The position numbers were made by a program, and so were the translations under genes. This document shows, piece after piece, positions 1-11,241 of a stretch of 64,000 nt of DNA. Positions within the stretch are counted from its first letter, which is position 1. Each line of letters starts with the position of its first letter. The stretch comes from Amoebophrya sp. A120 (taxonomy: Eukaryota; Sar; Dinophyceae; Syndiniales; Amoebophryaceae): NCBI GenBank assembly GCA_905178155.1, contig CAJINV010000014.1:1026116-1090115 (forward strand), read 5' to 3'. The notes below the pieces were generated by a model. The model was not told the DNA's origin. It saw nothing but the letters and a program-made list of their open reading frames with translations, and did not search any database.

Positions 1-1523
1 TGTAAGGCCGGCTTACTAGTATGTAGCCTGGTTTGTAAGTATTGGCACTACCCAACGGTCCGCAAATTATTTCTCTGATCGGCCGTTCTCCGTTCTGAAA
101 TCTGGAATTGGGTCCAAGGGTTCCAAAAATTTTCCTGGTCAGCCTTGCTGTCTTCGACTAGCCCGCACAAATTCGTGTGTGGGCGCTGTTTTTATTTTCC
201 ATCTTTCGCAACCTGTTCCTCCCCGTACAGGCTGGCTGTTGAGAGGAGTTGTGCTGATTTGTGCGAATTTAGTGTGTCTGAGACGTACCTTTCCTCTACT
301 CGATCTGGAAGCGCCTCTCCTGGGGCTACTAGTGTGATTCCCCCTTTCACTTGAATTTTAGCTCTAGCATTTTCCAGAATGCCGGTATCTTTTCTTGACG
401 GACATCCAAATGCTTTGCGAACTCCGGGTGCTAGTGGGGCGGGCCCACAAGCTTCGCATGTTAGGACGTGGCAGAAGTTTAGGGCGGAGCAAGGCCCGTG
501 GCTCTTTGTGGTCCGTCAGGCACTGTTGCTGTTTCCCCCGTCAGCGGGGCCGTTTTTGGTGAGATGTTGGTAGGTGTGGATGCCACTCTACTCGTTGAAG
601 ACGTCTCGATATTATGCTAGTGCCACTAAGCTGCTGATCCACATGCCGTAGGGGTAGTAGACTCTTTAGCTGCCTTGCCGTTTGCGGTAGACCTAGGCTT
701 TTGCTTCGGGAAGTGTTCGATTTCTGACCGCGCAAGCAAATAGAGATCGAAATTTGGAAATCCTCTTACTTCTTGTCGAGGGGGCCGTCGACGAAACAGG
801 TCTTCCGCCGAAGATGCAACACCGTCGAAATTTTTACAACTGATTTTTTTCCAGATAATATCACACAAAAGGTACTATTAACAGTGAACCCGAATACAAT
901 AAACAATTACAACCGTGCGGGTACTTCTAAACCGACGAAATTCTGGAACAGAAGCTAATGCTACAACCGAAACTAGGGCGGGACCGCGTTCCACGTCTTG
1001 ATGTTTCGCGATATGAAAAAATGCCAACTACTAGAAAGAGTCTGTCATTGGACAGGTAGGGCTTTGTTCTTGCGGATTGCAAAAGGAAGCGTTTGGAAGA
1101 ATTTTTGCGTTTTGAATATTCGTGATGGAATGATGTCGTGTAATTCGGTTTGGTTTGTGGCAATAACAACGAGCATCTATTCATCTGTCGTGGCTGGAAT
1201 CGTAGGGAAGCGCGATCGTCTGTCGTAATGAAGCAACGGGGCAGCAGGACAACTTTCAAGGAAGAATCACATTTGATATTTCATGTTTCATAAGCAGTCG
1301 ACACTTCGTAGAGGGCAACGTGGCCGCGTTTTGAATGACCAAGTCCAGAAGTTTTATTTCGTGTACAACAAAGTTGCTAGGAATTTGATACGTATCTGTT
1401 TTTTGTGGCAGTAGGTTATGCGCTTGTTTCAAGAGCACTATCACTATGCTGCTGCGTGAGAACTGAAATTGGGAGATTTTTGCTTTGCTGATTTCCACGG
1501 TTACTTCTTGCAAAAGCTAAAAA
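1..1523. other. Upstream region without a supported gene
   Basis: Open frames here are short, overlap on both strands, mostly lack ATG starts and resemble nothing I recognise. No terminal inverted repeats or tandem arrays were seen. The last ~200 bases before 1524 should hold the promoter and 5' leader of the first gene, but no TATA-like or splice-leader acceptor signal can be assigned with confidence. Confidence 0.5.
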
Positions 1524-4500
1524 ATGGCCTTGTTTCGTCCGTCGAAGATACTGAAAACGGCCCGCCTCGTACCTGTGCACGACCAGAGCCGGCGGCACTT
1601 TTTCCTGTCTCTCGTGTGTGGGCTGAGGGCCGCGAGGAGCCAAGACGTTGACGCGGGCACACGGGAGTGGAGAAAAACGGTGGAGGAGTACTATTCTTCT
1701 TCTACTTCGAAATCTATTGGCACAAAACATAGCCGTGTCGTCGGTGGTGTTCGCCCAGGCGACGAGAACGAAGGCATGCCAGCATCACAAACACGCCCTT
1801 TCGGCGCACTGGAATCGGATCGGAGAAAATCGCGGAGTGAGAGCGCTGGTCGTGGTGCCACCGCTTTTGTGGACCAGGAGAAGCGACTTCTAGAGGATCA
1901 GGCAGCAGAGGAACCACCTGCGCAAGGAAATGTCCTGGGTCCAAAAGCCACCTCCCTCCTGGAAGAGGCCACGGGACGTCGCAAAGTGGAACGCGAGGAG
2001 AGGATCGGCACAGAAAAGCTAAACTGGGGGCACGGGGGGCACGGTCACGGTCACAGTCACGGCTCCCTGCACGGTCACGCGTACCGACACGGTCACGGCT
2101 ACCTGGGAAGTAGTACAACTCAAGACGAAGTGAACAATTTTGACACCGACCACGACCCGGACGAGCCCTGTTGCTTCGTGTATGACCCCGGTCTGCGGTA
2201 CAGCAACGTGAACAAGCAGGGAGAGGAGGTCGACGCCTACTACCTGCGCGAGACCGTCCCGAGCCTGGATGCGGTCGAGAGCACGGGACCGAAGTACCTG
2301 GCCCTCCCGAATTGCGATGCCTACGGCGAGCGAGACCTCTCGTCGCGCGGCGACCACGACCCGCTAGACGACCTGCTCCCCGACGGCGTCGAGCTGCCGG
2401 CCAAGTTCGTCGGGCGCAAGCCCCGGGGGTGCCCCGTTTCGGACAAGGACGCCATGCAGTGGCTGATGCACTCGCTGAACGAGCAGGCGTTTGTGTTCGA
2501 CCGCCTGGAAGTGTGGTCCAAGCACGCGGACCACATCTTCATGGCGCTGGAACGGGAAGTGGTCAATGACAGCGCGGGGGTCTGCTGCTTCGTGTACGTG
2601 CACAACCTGCACATGCTCGCCGGGAGTTCGAGCGACCACGACCCGCGTTCCCCCGCGCTCCACGAGCAAGAGAAGAAAGCCACCTCGGGTTCCGCGTGGC
2701 AGATTCCATGCAGCGCCGTGGCCGTTTTGGGGGGCCCCGAGTGGACGCCCTTCGGGGGGATCGGCTACCAGCACCGGTTTGCCGGCGAAGGCCACTGTCC
2801 GCAAACCTTCGAGGAGGCCGGGCGAGCGCTGATCGCGCTGACGGCCCGCGTGCCGGGCGAATTCGACTTTTTGCGGCACCGAAACTTCCGCGAGTCGTTG
2901 GAGGAGAGTGGGCCGCATTACTACTACAGCAGCAGCACCGATGATGAAGATGTAGAGATTGAGGAGCAAGAATTTGATGCGGCTTCCAAGGACGAGCTGG
3001 ATTACGAGGGTGTGGAGGTTGTGCACAACGTCACCCGCGAAACGCAACACTTGCGCACGCCCAAAGGCGACAAAGGGACCAGCATATCGCTCCGGATTGC
3101 GACGCGAGAGAAGGTGGCTCCGGAGCTGGCGGTGCGGAAGGAAGCCCGGCTGCGCGTACAGTTGAAGCGCCCCCTGGACTCCCGGATCTACGGGCACTTG
3201 CTAGGCACGACGGGAAACCGAGGTCCGTACGAGATTTATTCTTCCGTACGGAACATCAAAAGCGCGGCGAGCGGAGAAGATGTTGATCATGCCGGTCTAG
3301 CGCCGCTGCCGCGTCCCGTGCCGTTGGCGATTCCCGACCACGACCGCGCGGTGGAGGAGAATCCCAATCCCTACAATGACCGCATCACTTTACCCATTAG
3401 TCACATCGAGCGGGAGCAGCAAAGGCTCTGCGAGGTGGTCAAGTACGGCATCGAGTACGACGACCAGCATTTCGCGCCTTTTGTGGACGAAGCCGCCGGC
3501 TGGCAATTCGGGAGCTCGTCGGGGTGCGTGGAAGACTGTCGCGCGAAGTGCTTCGAAACCCACGGCTGCACCCACTGGACCTTCATCGCGTGGGATTGGA
3601 CCCCGAAAACATTTTTCAGCGACTTGAGCACGCCGTTGCAGAACTGCTTCCTGAAGAGGTTCGCACCCGACGAGTTTGGGGATTGGGGGCATCTGCGGCA
3701 CCGGGAAAGCGAAGTCTTTGCGTACGACAGGTTCCGGGACGGGGGCATCGAGTTGCAGCGCAACTTCGAGTATCAAATGTAAAAGTGTCTGGGTCGGGAA
3801 ACTTGTGATGCTGGGTGGCGGCTCATGATGAGGCTACGAATACTGGCTCAGCATGACAAGTTTCTGAGCTCCTAGGTGTTGCCTATTCTGCATGACAAAC
3901 TGCAGCGCTGCATCACAGAAAAACGGAGCTCTTGGGTAACGTGCATGACAGATTCAAGAGCCATGCCAGACAAGCATGACAAACATGAATTCTTCCAGAC
4001 CCAGACACTTTTACAGTTGATATCGAGACTACTCCCATAGCTGCCAAGGAGCAGGACCCGCTCCTGGTCGGGGTCGAGGACGAAACGCTGCACGGCATCT
4101 ACCTGAACCCCAACCACCGAAGCGCCTCGGGGGTGAGTTGCAAGCCGTACACCTACAACGCGGGGGTGTACAAAAAGAATGCGCTGATCGGTAAGCGGCA
4201 GCGCCAGCAGCTGATTCCCCACGGCTTCCCGTTCGACAGTATACCCTTCCCGGAGATCGAGCACCGCCTCGACTTGAACTTCGTCCGTTTCAAGTATTGG
4301 CTCAACAACCAAGCGGTGGAGGCCTTGCAGCCCGGGCTGGTCGCGGATCATGTGGGAGGAGCATCAGCGCCAGCGTCTGTTTTGGAAAACGCAAAAATGT
4401 TGCCATCTTCGGCATTTCTGGCACGGGATACCCCAAGCGCAAAAAACAACTACTGGCGGTTCTCCCATCGCGAAGCGCCCACGCCGGAGCTTCATGCCAT

Positions 4501-5261
4501 CAAGCGCCGGCAAAGATGCAGCTTTTGCATGACAAATTCCTAGGTGATTGTAGTGCTGTGTTGGCTTTCGGAATCTGTCATGCAAAGAGTGCTAACAGGC
4601 AGGAGGTAGATTTGGGATTTTGCATGACCAATGAGGGGGAGGGGGAGTTGTGCACTCTCATAGGGTGATCGAGGAAGACATGACCGCCGTTCGGGCGTGG
4701 AATGAGCACTACGGGAAATGGGGCGCCATTTCAACGTGGCTCACGACCTACGTGGATGGGTACAACGAAGCCTGGGACGCACGGTGGTTTTACAGGGGCA
4801 AGAAACACTATGGGACTGTCAAGATTGAAATCAACAAAATCGAAATAATTTGTGATGCATAAAACCGATACCAGTTGGAGCCGCAGTTTCCAATCGGCGC
4901 ATGATAAATTTCGGGAGCACAAAAATCCAGTCTGTCGTGCTGTTTGGGCAAACAAGGCAGCTCCTGTCGTGCTACTCTGGCCGCGCGTCGTCTTCCCCTA
5001 AACAGGCCTGCAATCGGTCTCATTTGCTTGCTCCGCAACACAGGCCATGCGTGCCCTGCATTTTATGCATTGCGATTTTGTCGATTTCGATCCTGACACC
5101 CCCATAAAAACGGGCGGTGGGTCTGGTTCCGGGAAGATGTCCCCCCAGAGCTCCAGCGGGCGGAGGCGGTCCTGCTGCGAAATGAAACGATTAACGAGGG
5201 GAATCCCGACAGAGAGGAAGTGGTTCCGATTGCGGTCATCTTCCATGATGAAAAGTTGTAG
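1524..5261 (+). CDS. Secreted PAN/Apple-domain protein, four exons (paralogue of the gene at 6383)
   Basis: Exons 1524-3770, 4028-4504, 4674-4808 and 5112-5261 join into one frame of 1,003 codons ending in TAG. The start is the first ATG of the long frame. A basic N-terminus is followed by a hydrophobic stretch (HFFLSLVCGL, about residues 25-34), which suggests a signal peptide. A His/Gly tract (GHGHGHSHG and similar) lies at about residues 166-194 and may bind metal. A paired-Cys module (EPCCFVYDPG) follows. Near residues 670-720 there is a PAN/Apple-like stretch: CVEDCRAKC, GCTHWTF, NCFLK. The C-terminus (ending in IFHDEKL) matches the tail of the downstream paralogue (RAEAVLLRNETIN against KAEMVILHNETIN). 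That match fixes the last exons independently of any intron rule. PAN/Apple domains are known adhesive modules; ligand and function are unknown. No intron position is shared with the paralogue. Confidence 0.85.
3771..4027. mobile_element. Introner intron, TIR family A
   Basis: Starts TATCAAATG and ends CAGTTGATA. The 5' arm reads GTGTCTGGGTC and the 3' arm is its reverse complement. The 5-bp direct repeat TCGAG flanks it. Removing the element plus one repeat joins the codons for NFE and TTP in phase 0 and keeps the frame. Ends are neither GT nor AG in a usable combination. Confidence 0.9.
4505..4673. mobile_element. Degenerate introner intron
   Basis: Flanked by ATCAAG and ATCGAG, a likely worn target repeat. 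The 3' end (CTCATA, preceded by a GGGGGAGGGGGAG run) resembles the family B end, but the 5' arm is not recognisable. Removing 169 bases joins HAIK to EDMTAVRAW in phase 0. The downstream peptide matches the paralogue (AWNEHYG against EWNAQYG). Confidence 0.65.
4809..5111. mobile_element. Introner intron, singleton TIR family E
   Basis: The ends are inverted: TATGGGACTGTCAAGATTG at the 5' side against the reverse complement of ATCCTGACACCCCCATA at the 3' side, followed inward by AAATCAACAAAATCG and its mirror. Flanks are AACAC and AAAAC (4 of 5). Removal in phase 0 joins GKKH to GRWVWFRED, which is continuous in the paralogue. Confidence 0.85.
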
Positions 5262-6382
5262 CGTAAGTAGTCGTCGCAGCAGGAAGATATTGTTTAATAC
5301 CTCGGAGGTGGAATACAACCCTTTCGTCCACCACAGACGTAGGTTTCATTATTTCGAAATTCTTTATAGTGTTTGCACAGCACACGTGTACGTTTTCTGG
5401 ACAACTTTGTTTTTTTTTCACAGGATAAGTACAGAATAAGAATTGGTCGTATCTATCATGCAATTCTAGCTTGAGTTTGTCTGTATCGATATTATTATCA
5501 TTTTCATGACAGAACTGGAAAGAGGAAAGAAAATAGTTTCTTTTTCTGTGAAGAGTTTGTTTTTCTTTTTTAGCAATGCATGCTGTTTTTCAGGCAGTTT
5601 TTCTTACCGCCCACCTTCAGACGAAACGATGAAGATGCGTGCGCGTCTTGCAAAAATGTTTGTATATTTGGGAAGATTTTCTTCAAAGTGTACACTAAGC
5701 TTGAGCAAAAAGTCCTCGCATGGTTGTAACTGGCGTACAAGCAACAAGAGAAAACCTCAAACGACAGTAGAGAAAGATCCTGTCTGCTGGCGCATGTGAA
5801 GTGGACCACGAGTATAGTACCAAAAAGGATCGTAAACACGATCTCCCTGATGTCGGTGAACAGCTCTATCCATCGTCGTGCGCGTACTTCCAAGTCGGCT
5901 TGTCTACGTACAGTTTATGCGTATTTATGGGAAACAGACCAAGGTCAAGCAACGGTGAAAGTCGGAGTAGCCGTCGCATGATTATTTAATCTTCGTGGCG
6001 CATTTTTTTTGTCAGGAAGAATTGCTGACAGTCCGAGGTCGTGGCCTTACGATTTCTATTCTGGTCGTTCTTGGGTGGAGCATTCGTAAAAACATCGTGT
6101 AAAATAACGGTCATAGTAGGTGGCAGCTTTTTATACCACAACAACATCGAATTGCTAGTACCTTTTGTCAGGTGTTTTTTTTTCGCAGTTAGGATCGCAG
6201 ATTCCAATGAATCAGTGCTCCATAGGGTGAAAGCAGAAGTATAACTGCGCACAGAAGCCCGGTAATATTGAAGTAGCTTTCTCAGCAATTCTTGTCATCG
6301 GATCCAACTATTGTACTTACGACCTGCATATAGGACGATTAGTAAGTATTGCCCCTGGACCAAATAAGGTTATGGACCGAAG
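5262..6382. other. AT-rich intergenic region
   Basis: About 1.1 kb between the two paralogues. Only short frames occur on either strand, without homology or domain signals. No repeat arms or arrays were recognised. Confidence 0.5.
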
Positions 6383-9300
6383 ATGAGGGACGAGCAATCA
6401 TTTCAATGTGTGCGACGGAAAAATCTCCAACGCACGGCTCTACGTTTCACTCTCGCGGCGCTTGTTCATCATTTGCCACTTGCGGAGGTGTTTCCCCGGG
6501 AGGAGCTGGGTCTTGGTGAGGATCTAGACCCCGGCGTGCGGGAATGGAGAAACGTGGTGGAGGACTTTTACGCAAAAAAAAGGCGCAAAACTAATACTGC
6601 CAGTACGGCCGCACTGCACGCGAAGGGCAACGTGGTGGAAAAAACGACGACCGCAGGAGGAACAGGTGATGCTAGTACCAGGCCGCTCGACTTTTTAGAA
6701 GCCGACCGAGTGGGCCTTGCCGGCTGCGACGTTGCATTATGTTCGTCGTGGACGTGGAGGTTCTACTTCAGGTTCAGAAGGAGCCACCAGAACCACAGCT
6801 GGCCAAGGTCCTACTAGCGAAGATCCGGAAGTACTGGAGCCCCTGCTGCGCCCTCCGAAAGCGGCAGCCGCCGCTCCGTTTTTTCAACGCTCGTCGCTTT
6901 TGGAAGTCGAAAAGGAAAGCGCCGAGAAGTGGGGGCCGAATATCAGCCTCCCGCAACTACCGTCTTTTAGTCCCCCCTCGCTTCCAAATATATTTGCGGG
7001 GCCGGAACAACAGTGCGAGAAGGTGGAAGCGCTGGACGAAGATGGAAGCGCGCCGCCGGACGACGAGGCCGCAGGGGCCGCCCAGGATGCGGACGAGGAG
7101 TGCTGCTTTGTTTTTGCCCCCGGGGTGCTGTACAGTAATGAGAACGGCAACGGGAACACCAACAACCCGGCGGAGCAGAACTACTACCTGCAAGAGGCGC
7201 GACGGGACCGGGACGGGTGCGGACACGTCAAGCGGTTCGAGATTTTGAAAAACTGCAATTTGTACGAGGACAAAGTTTTGTGGGACCTTTTGGGAACGCC
7301 CATCCCGGCGAAGTACGTGGGGCGGAAGCCGAAGGGGTGCCCCGAAAACGAATTGGAGGCCATGCATTGGCTCATGCAGTCGCTGCACGAGTATTGAGAG
7401 GAAAAATCCCCCCTCCCCATATTGAAAAGGTATGTTTCCAAAAATTTGTGTTGCGGATTTGAGGTCACAAATCACATCTGTCTTGCAAGAAGACAAGGGC
7501 AGAAGCTTCCGCCCCATTATGGAAGCGATCTGTCATGCTGTTGGGCCTAAAGGGGGGCCGTTTGCCATGCTGAACTACTAGACCCATCCGCCCCTACCTA
7601 GCCTGGGGATCTGGCCGCAGTGCGTCCCTGCAATACAAAGCTGATTTGTGGCCACAAATCAGCATCACAAATTTCCTTTCCCTGTCTGCTTCTATTACAG
7701 TTGTGAGCGCAAAGTATGGTCGAAATATATAAGAGTGCCCGGGGATGAAGAAATACGCGCGATGTTTTCGCGGTTCTGACCCTATGCCGTTCTGGAGCCT
7801 GTGGAGGCTTGCCTCCTCAGCTATGCTGGACAATGGCAATGTCGGTGCGGTTGTTTTAGCATCACAAATTTCCGTTTTGATATGGGGAGGGGGGATTTTT
7901 CCTTACGATAACGAGCGACAATACCTGTTCGACCGGCTGCACTTTTGGGAAACGCACGCGGACCGCGTCGTGTCGTACGACTGGGATGACAGGAGCGCGG
8001 GCTTGTGCTGCTTCGTCTACGTCCACAACCTGCACGCAAGGAGCGTCGTGCACGACCATGGGAAGGGGGCCGCGTGGCAGATCCCGTGTCGGCACGTCGG
8101 GCTGCTCGGGGGCCCGGAGTGGACCCCGTTCGGGGGGATCGGGTACCAGCTCGGGTTCGACGGCGACCAAAAGTGCCCGGAAACCTTCGACGAGGCCGGA
8201 CGCGCCCTGCTCGCGCTGACCGCGAGCCAGCCCGGCGCGTTCGAGTACCTCCGGCCGCCGGACGCGCCCCACCATTTCTACACCACCCCCGCCGGCCCCG
8301 TCACGCCGCCCGAGGAGGGACTCTCGCAGGAGCAGCTCGCGGGGCGGACGTTGGTGCGGAATGTGACGCGGAGGTCGCAACACGAAAAATCGGCGGCCGG
8401 GGAGCAGGGCACCAGCGTGCTGATCACCCTGTCCGACCAGGACGACTTCGGGTCGGAGCTGTTTGCCGTCTCCCACGAGGCCCATATCCGCGCCCAACTC
8501 AAACGTCCCGTTCCCCCGCAGGTCTACGCCTACCTGCTGGGCACTGCGGACCCCCGCGGCCCCTACCATCCCGAAACGAAGCTGCCGTTGCCGGTCTTCA
8601 TCCGCGACCACCACCCGTTCGTCGGCGCGTACAACGAGCGCATGCAGCCGCCGATTACCTATCACGAACGCCAGCAGCAGCGGCTGTGCGAGGTGGTCAA
8701 GTACGGCATGGAGTACGACGATCAGCACGGAGCGTGCGGCATGTCCTTCTGGCGCGGCGACGGGTTCCGGGGGGTCTCGAGGTTCGGGGTGCCCGCCAGC
8801 TGCGCGGAGGACTGTCGGATGCAGTGCACCGAAGCGCCGGGTTGCACGCACTGGACGTACATCGACTGGGAGTGGTCCACGTGGCTCCGGGAGTGGCACC
8901 GCCCGGGGCAGGAGTGTTTTTTGAAAAAGTTCGCGCCGGACGCGTTCGGGGATTGGGCCCACCTCCGGCGCCGGGAGGTGTCCCCGACGGAGAAGACTCA
9001 TTTCGGGGACTGCGGCATCGAGTTTCAGCACCACATGGAGGTACTGGGCTCCATGCAACTGGACCGCGAGGGCGCCCAGAAGCCGCACGGCATCTACCTG
9101 AATCCTAACCACAGAAGCGCCTCCGGGGTCAGCTGCCGTTCCAACCGCTACATCCGGGCGGTGCATGACGAAGCGAACGTCCTGTAAGCGTCGCAAAGAT
9201 CGATGATCTGCGTGGTCTGGATTTGTGTTGCAAGATTTAAAAGGTTTTTGCCAAGGTTTGTGATGTACGGATAGGATTGGCGAGTTTCTTCTCGTCAGGC

Positions 9301-10929
9301 TGTGAAACTCAATTTATTGTCAAGCGCTTTAATGCAAATAAATCCGCGACAAGGCTGACAATGAATAAGTAAACTTCTGATGCTGTTATGCGGTACAATT
9401 CATTGGCTGCTTTGCGATGCGAGTATTAGCAGCACAAGTCGGTTACCAGACCGAGACATGTTCTTTGCAATGCATATCCTACGCGGGCACCGCACAGTGT
9501 CCCGTGTCATTCCGCCCGGATTTCCGTACAACAGCATCCCCTTTGAGGAAATCAATAGCCGTATTGCAAGGAAAAATCCCCTTTGTTCCCCATATCGAAA
9601 ACGTATCTTCTGAAAATTTGCGATGCAGATTTGTGACTACAACAAATCCTGTCTGTCTTGCTAGAAGGCAAATCCAGGCTCTCTGCCACGCTATGCAGGC
9701 GATTTGTGACGCTGTAAGGACTACAGGGCGCCAGCCGTCTACCATGCTAGGCACCTACACCAAAAGGCCCCTATCTAGGCTTGCGACGTGCGTGCAGTCC
9801 TCTCCTGCAAGACAAATCTGATGCGTGTACGCACATCCAGCATCACAGATCTTCTTTCCGATATTGGGAGGGGGAATTTTTCCTTACGATAAGCCGTCTG
9901 CACCTAGGCTTCGTAAACCTGCCGCACTGGATTTCGGAACGGGCGGATGTGGCCTTTCACATCCCGATGCCCAGCAACTACTCGGGAGGGTCCACAGCCG
10001 TAGCCGAACAAGTGCAGGCGGCTGATCCGCAAAAGGTGTTGTCGGCGCTGCAGGTTGATGGCGGTGAATCCACGACGGAACAAGGTACTAGCCGCCAAAA
10101 AGAAGTAGTAGACCAGGTCGCGGCTAACAGTGTTGACGAAAGTCGTGAAGGAGATGACATCAACGATGATCATCGTGATCTCGTCGGGGTACAAAAGCCG
10201 CCAGCGTCTCAAAACACTGGCTCGGACGAGAGTACAACTAGCGAGCCAAAATACTGGCGGTTTGGCCATGACGAAACGGTGCATCCCATAATATCGAAGA
10301 TTGGACGCGCGGCGGTGAGATACAGGAAGACAGCTAGCGGCAAATGGAAAATGGAAGAGAAATTAGTGGCATCGCTGCCAGATGAGGACGTCTATCCGCG
10401 AATTGGGAGGGCGATTCAGGTTGGCTACCAGGTGGCGGCGGGACGGTTACTGGAGACGAGCGTCAGTCGGGAAAGCGACTCCATAGCGGTCTACTCCTGG
10501 TCGAAGGGTGCGGAGGACGAGAATGGACTGGTGAGTGAAGTAGCTGCAAAAGCGATCACGACGGTATGTGCGGAGCGGATAGCATTAGTAGCTCAGAAGG
10601 AGCCCGCGGCCCAGGTCCTGCAGCTGGCAAGGAGCGAAGTGGAAACGACATGGAAAACGCACGACGAAATCTACTCCCCGGCATGGGACGACGAGGTGTT
10701 CATACAGGAGGACGAAGAAGAAAAATTCCAGATGTGGCACGAATTACTAAGTAAAGAACTAGCGCCATTGCCGGAACCAGAAGAAGGCGACGCCAGGATG
10801 TCAATAAAGAAGTTGAAGGGGGCGATGAAAGAGCGTCTAGAAGATTGGATAAGAAAGCAGAATGACGAAGAATTGCGGCTACGGGGTAGAGACGAAAGGG
10901 AGGCAGGAGTAGCAGCTCTAGGCAACTAG
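6383..10929 (+). CDS. Second PAN/Apple-domain paralogue, frameshifted and with an altered C-terminus
   Basis: Exons 6383-7391, 7916-9184, 9482-9561 and 9897-10929. The N-terminus again has a basic lead and a hydrophobic stretch (LRFTLAALVHHLPL). The frame opened at ATG 6383 runs out at 6817, while homology to the upstream paralogue resumes one frame over from about 6717. This implies a 1-base indel or an unrecognised tiny intron between about 6700 and 6760. Shared blocks include the CCFVFAPGVLYSN motif, GGPEWTPFGGIGYQ, QQQRLCEVVKYGMEYDDQH and the PAN-like CAEDCRMQC with GCTHWTY. After YWRFGHDETVHP (about 10250-10290) similarity stops and an unrelated acidic stretch runs to TAG at 10929. The homologous C-terminus lies further downstream (11848 onward). 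Either the protein now ends at 10929 with a new tail, or an insertion has split the gene. Confidence 0.7.
7392..7915. mobile_element. Introner intron, TIR family B (524 bp)
   Basis: Starts TATTGAGAGGAAAAATCCC and ends TTTTTCCTTACGATA, with the inverted core CCCCCTCCCCATAT. The target repeat is ACGAG on both sides. Removal in phase 0 joins SLHE to RQYLFDRL, matching SLNEQAFVFDRL in the upstream paralogue, which has no intron there. It is the longest family B copy in the window. Confidence 0.9.
9185..9481. mobile_element. Introner intron, diverged family A
   Basis: The 3' end reads CCAGACCGAGACATG then GCAATGCATA, a variant of the family A arm; the 5' arm keeps GCGTGGTCTGG. Flanks are TCCTG and TCCTA (4 of 5). 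Phase 0 removal joins DEANVL to RGHRTVSRVIPPGFPY, which aligns with the paralogue peptide ending LIPHGFPF. Confidence 0.8.
9562..9896. mobile_element. Introner intron, TIR family B
   Basis: Starts TATTGCAAGGAAAAATCCC and ends TTTTCCTTACGATA. The target repeat is AGCCG on both sides. Phase 2 removal joins EINS-R to LHLGFVNLPHW, aligning with the paralogue EIEHRLDLNFVRFKYW, which is uninterrupted there. Confidence 0.9.
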
Positions 10930-11240
10930 AGTAAAGAAGAAAAGGATCACGCTAATAGGTTGTTTTGTTTAACGCTTTGCTCTTCCCACAGGAAAAAAAG
11001 CTAAAAAGAGTAAAGTGAAAAAAAAAATCAAAGACTGGTACGTAAAGAAAATGACAAAAAGACAGTGCTGAGGCCGTCGCGCCGCTTCTTTGTATAGTTT
11101 GGTAAGGTGTTACAGTGGCCGTCGCGCCGACAGCAAGGAAGAGTTTTTTTTACTTAGGGCCGTCGTGTCCGTCTTCGACTGCAATAGCAGTGTGAGTGTT
11201 CTACATTTGGCCGTCGCGCCGCACTTGTATCAAGGCCGTC
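10290..11240 (+). other. Insertion between conserved exons of the second paralogue
   Basis: In the first paralogue the peptides YWRFSHRE and AWNEHYG are separated only by a short intron. Here about 1.5 kb lies between the equivalents. The first part is an open acidic, Glu/Lys-rich frame ending in TAG at 10929. It is followed by an A-rich stretch (about 10990-11060) and a set of GGCCGTCG repeats. An ORF followed by an A-rich tract hints at a retroelement 3' end, but the peptide has no motif I recognise, so the origin is open. Confidence 0.45.
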
Positions 11241-11241
11241 G
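11072..11241. repeat. Five spaced GGCCGTCG repeats
   Basis: The octamer GGCCGTCG occurs at 11072, 11118, 11158, 11209 and 11234. Three copies extend to GGCCGTCGCGCCG. Spacing is irregular (46, 40, 51, 25 bases) and the intervening sequence differs, so this is not a CRISPR or a clean tandem array. It sits just downstream of an A-rich segment. Confidence 0.6.

Noticed and set aside
2021-2105. His/Gly tract as a regulatory tandem DNA repeat
   Set aside because: It lies in a well-supported exon and is explained as low-complexity protein sequence.
2364-3197. Long reverse-strand frames opposite the PAN genes (also 7862-9196)
   Set aside because: They mirror GC-rich coding sequence of the + strand, lack homology, and the + strand frames are supported by paralogue alignment.
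11072-11241. GGCCGTCG repeats as a CRISPR array
   Set aside because: Repeats are short, spacing is uneven, the copies degenerate, and the context is eukaryotic.
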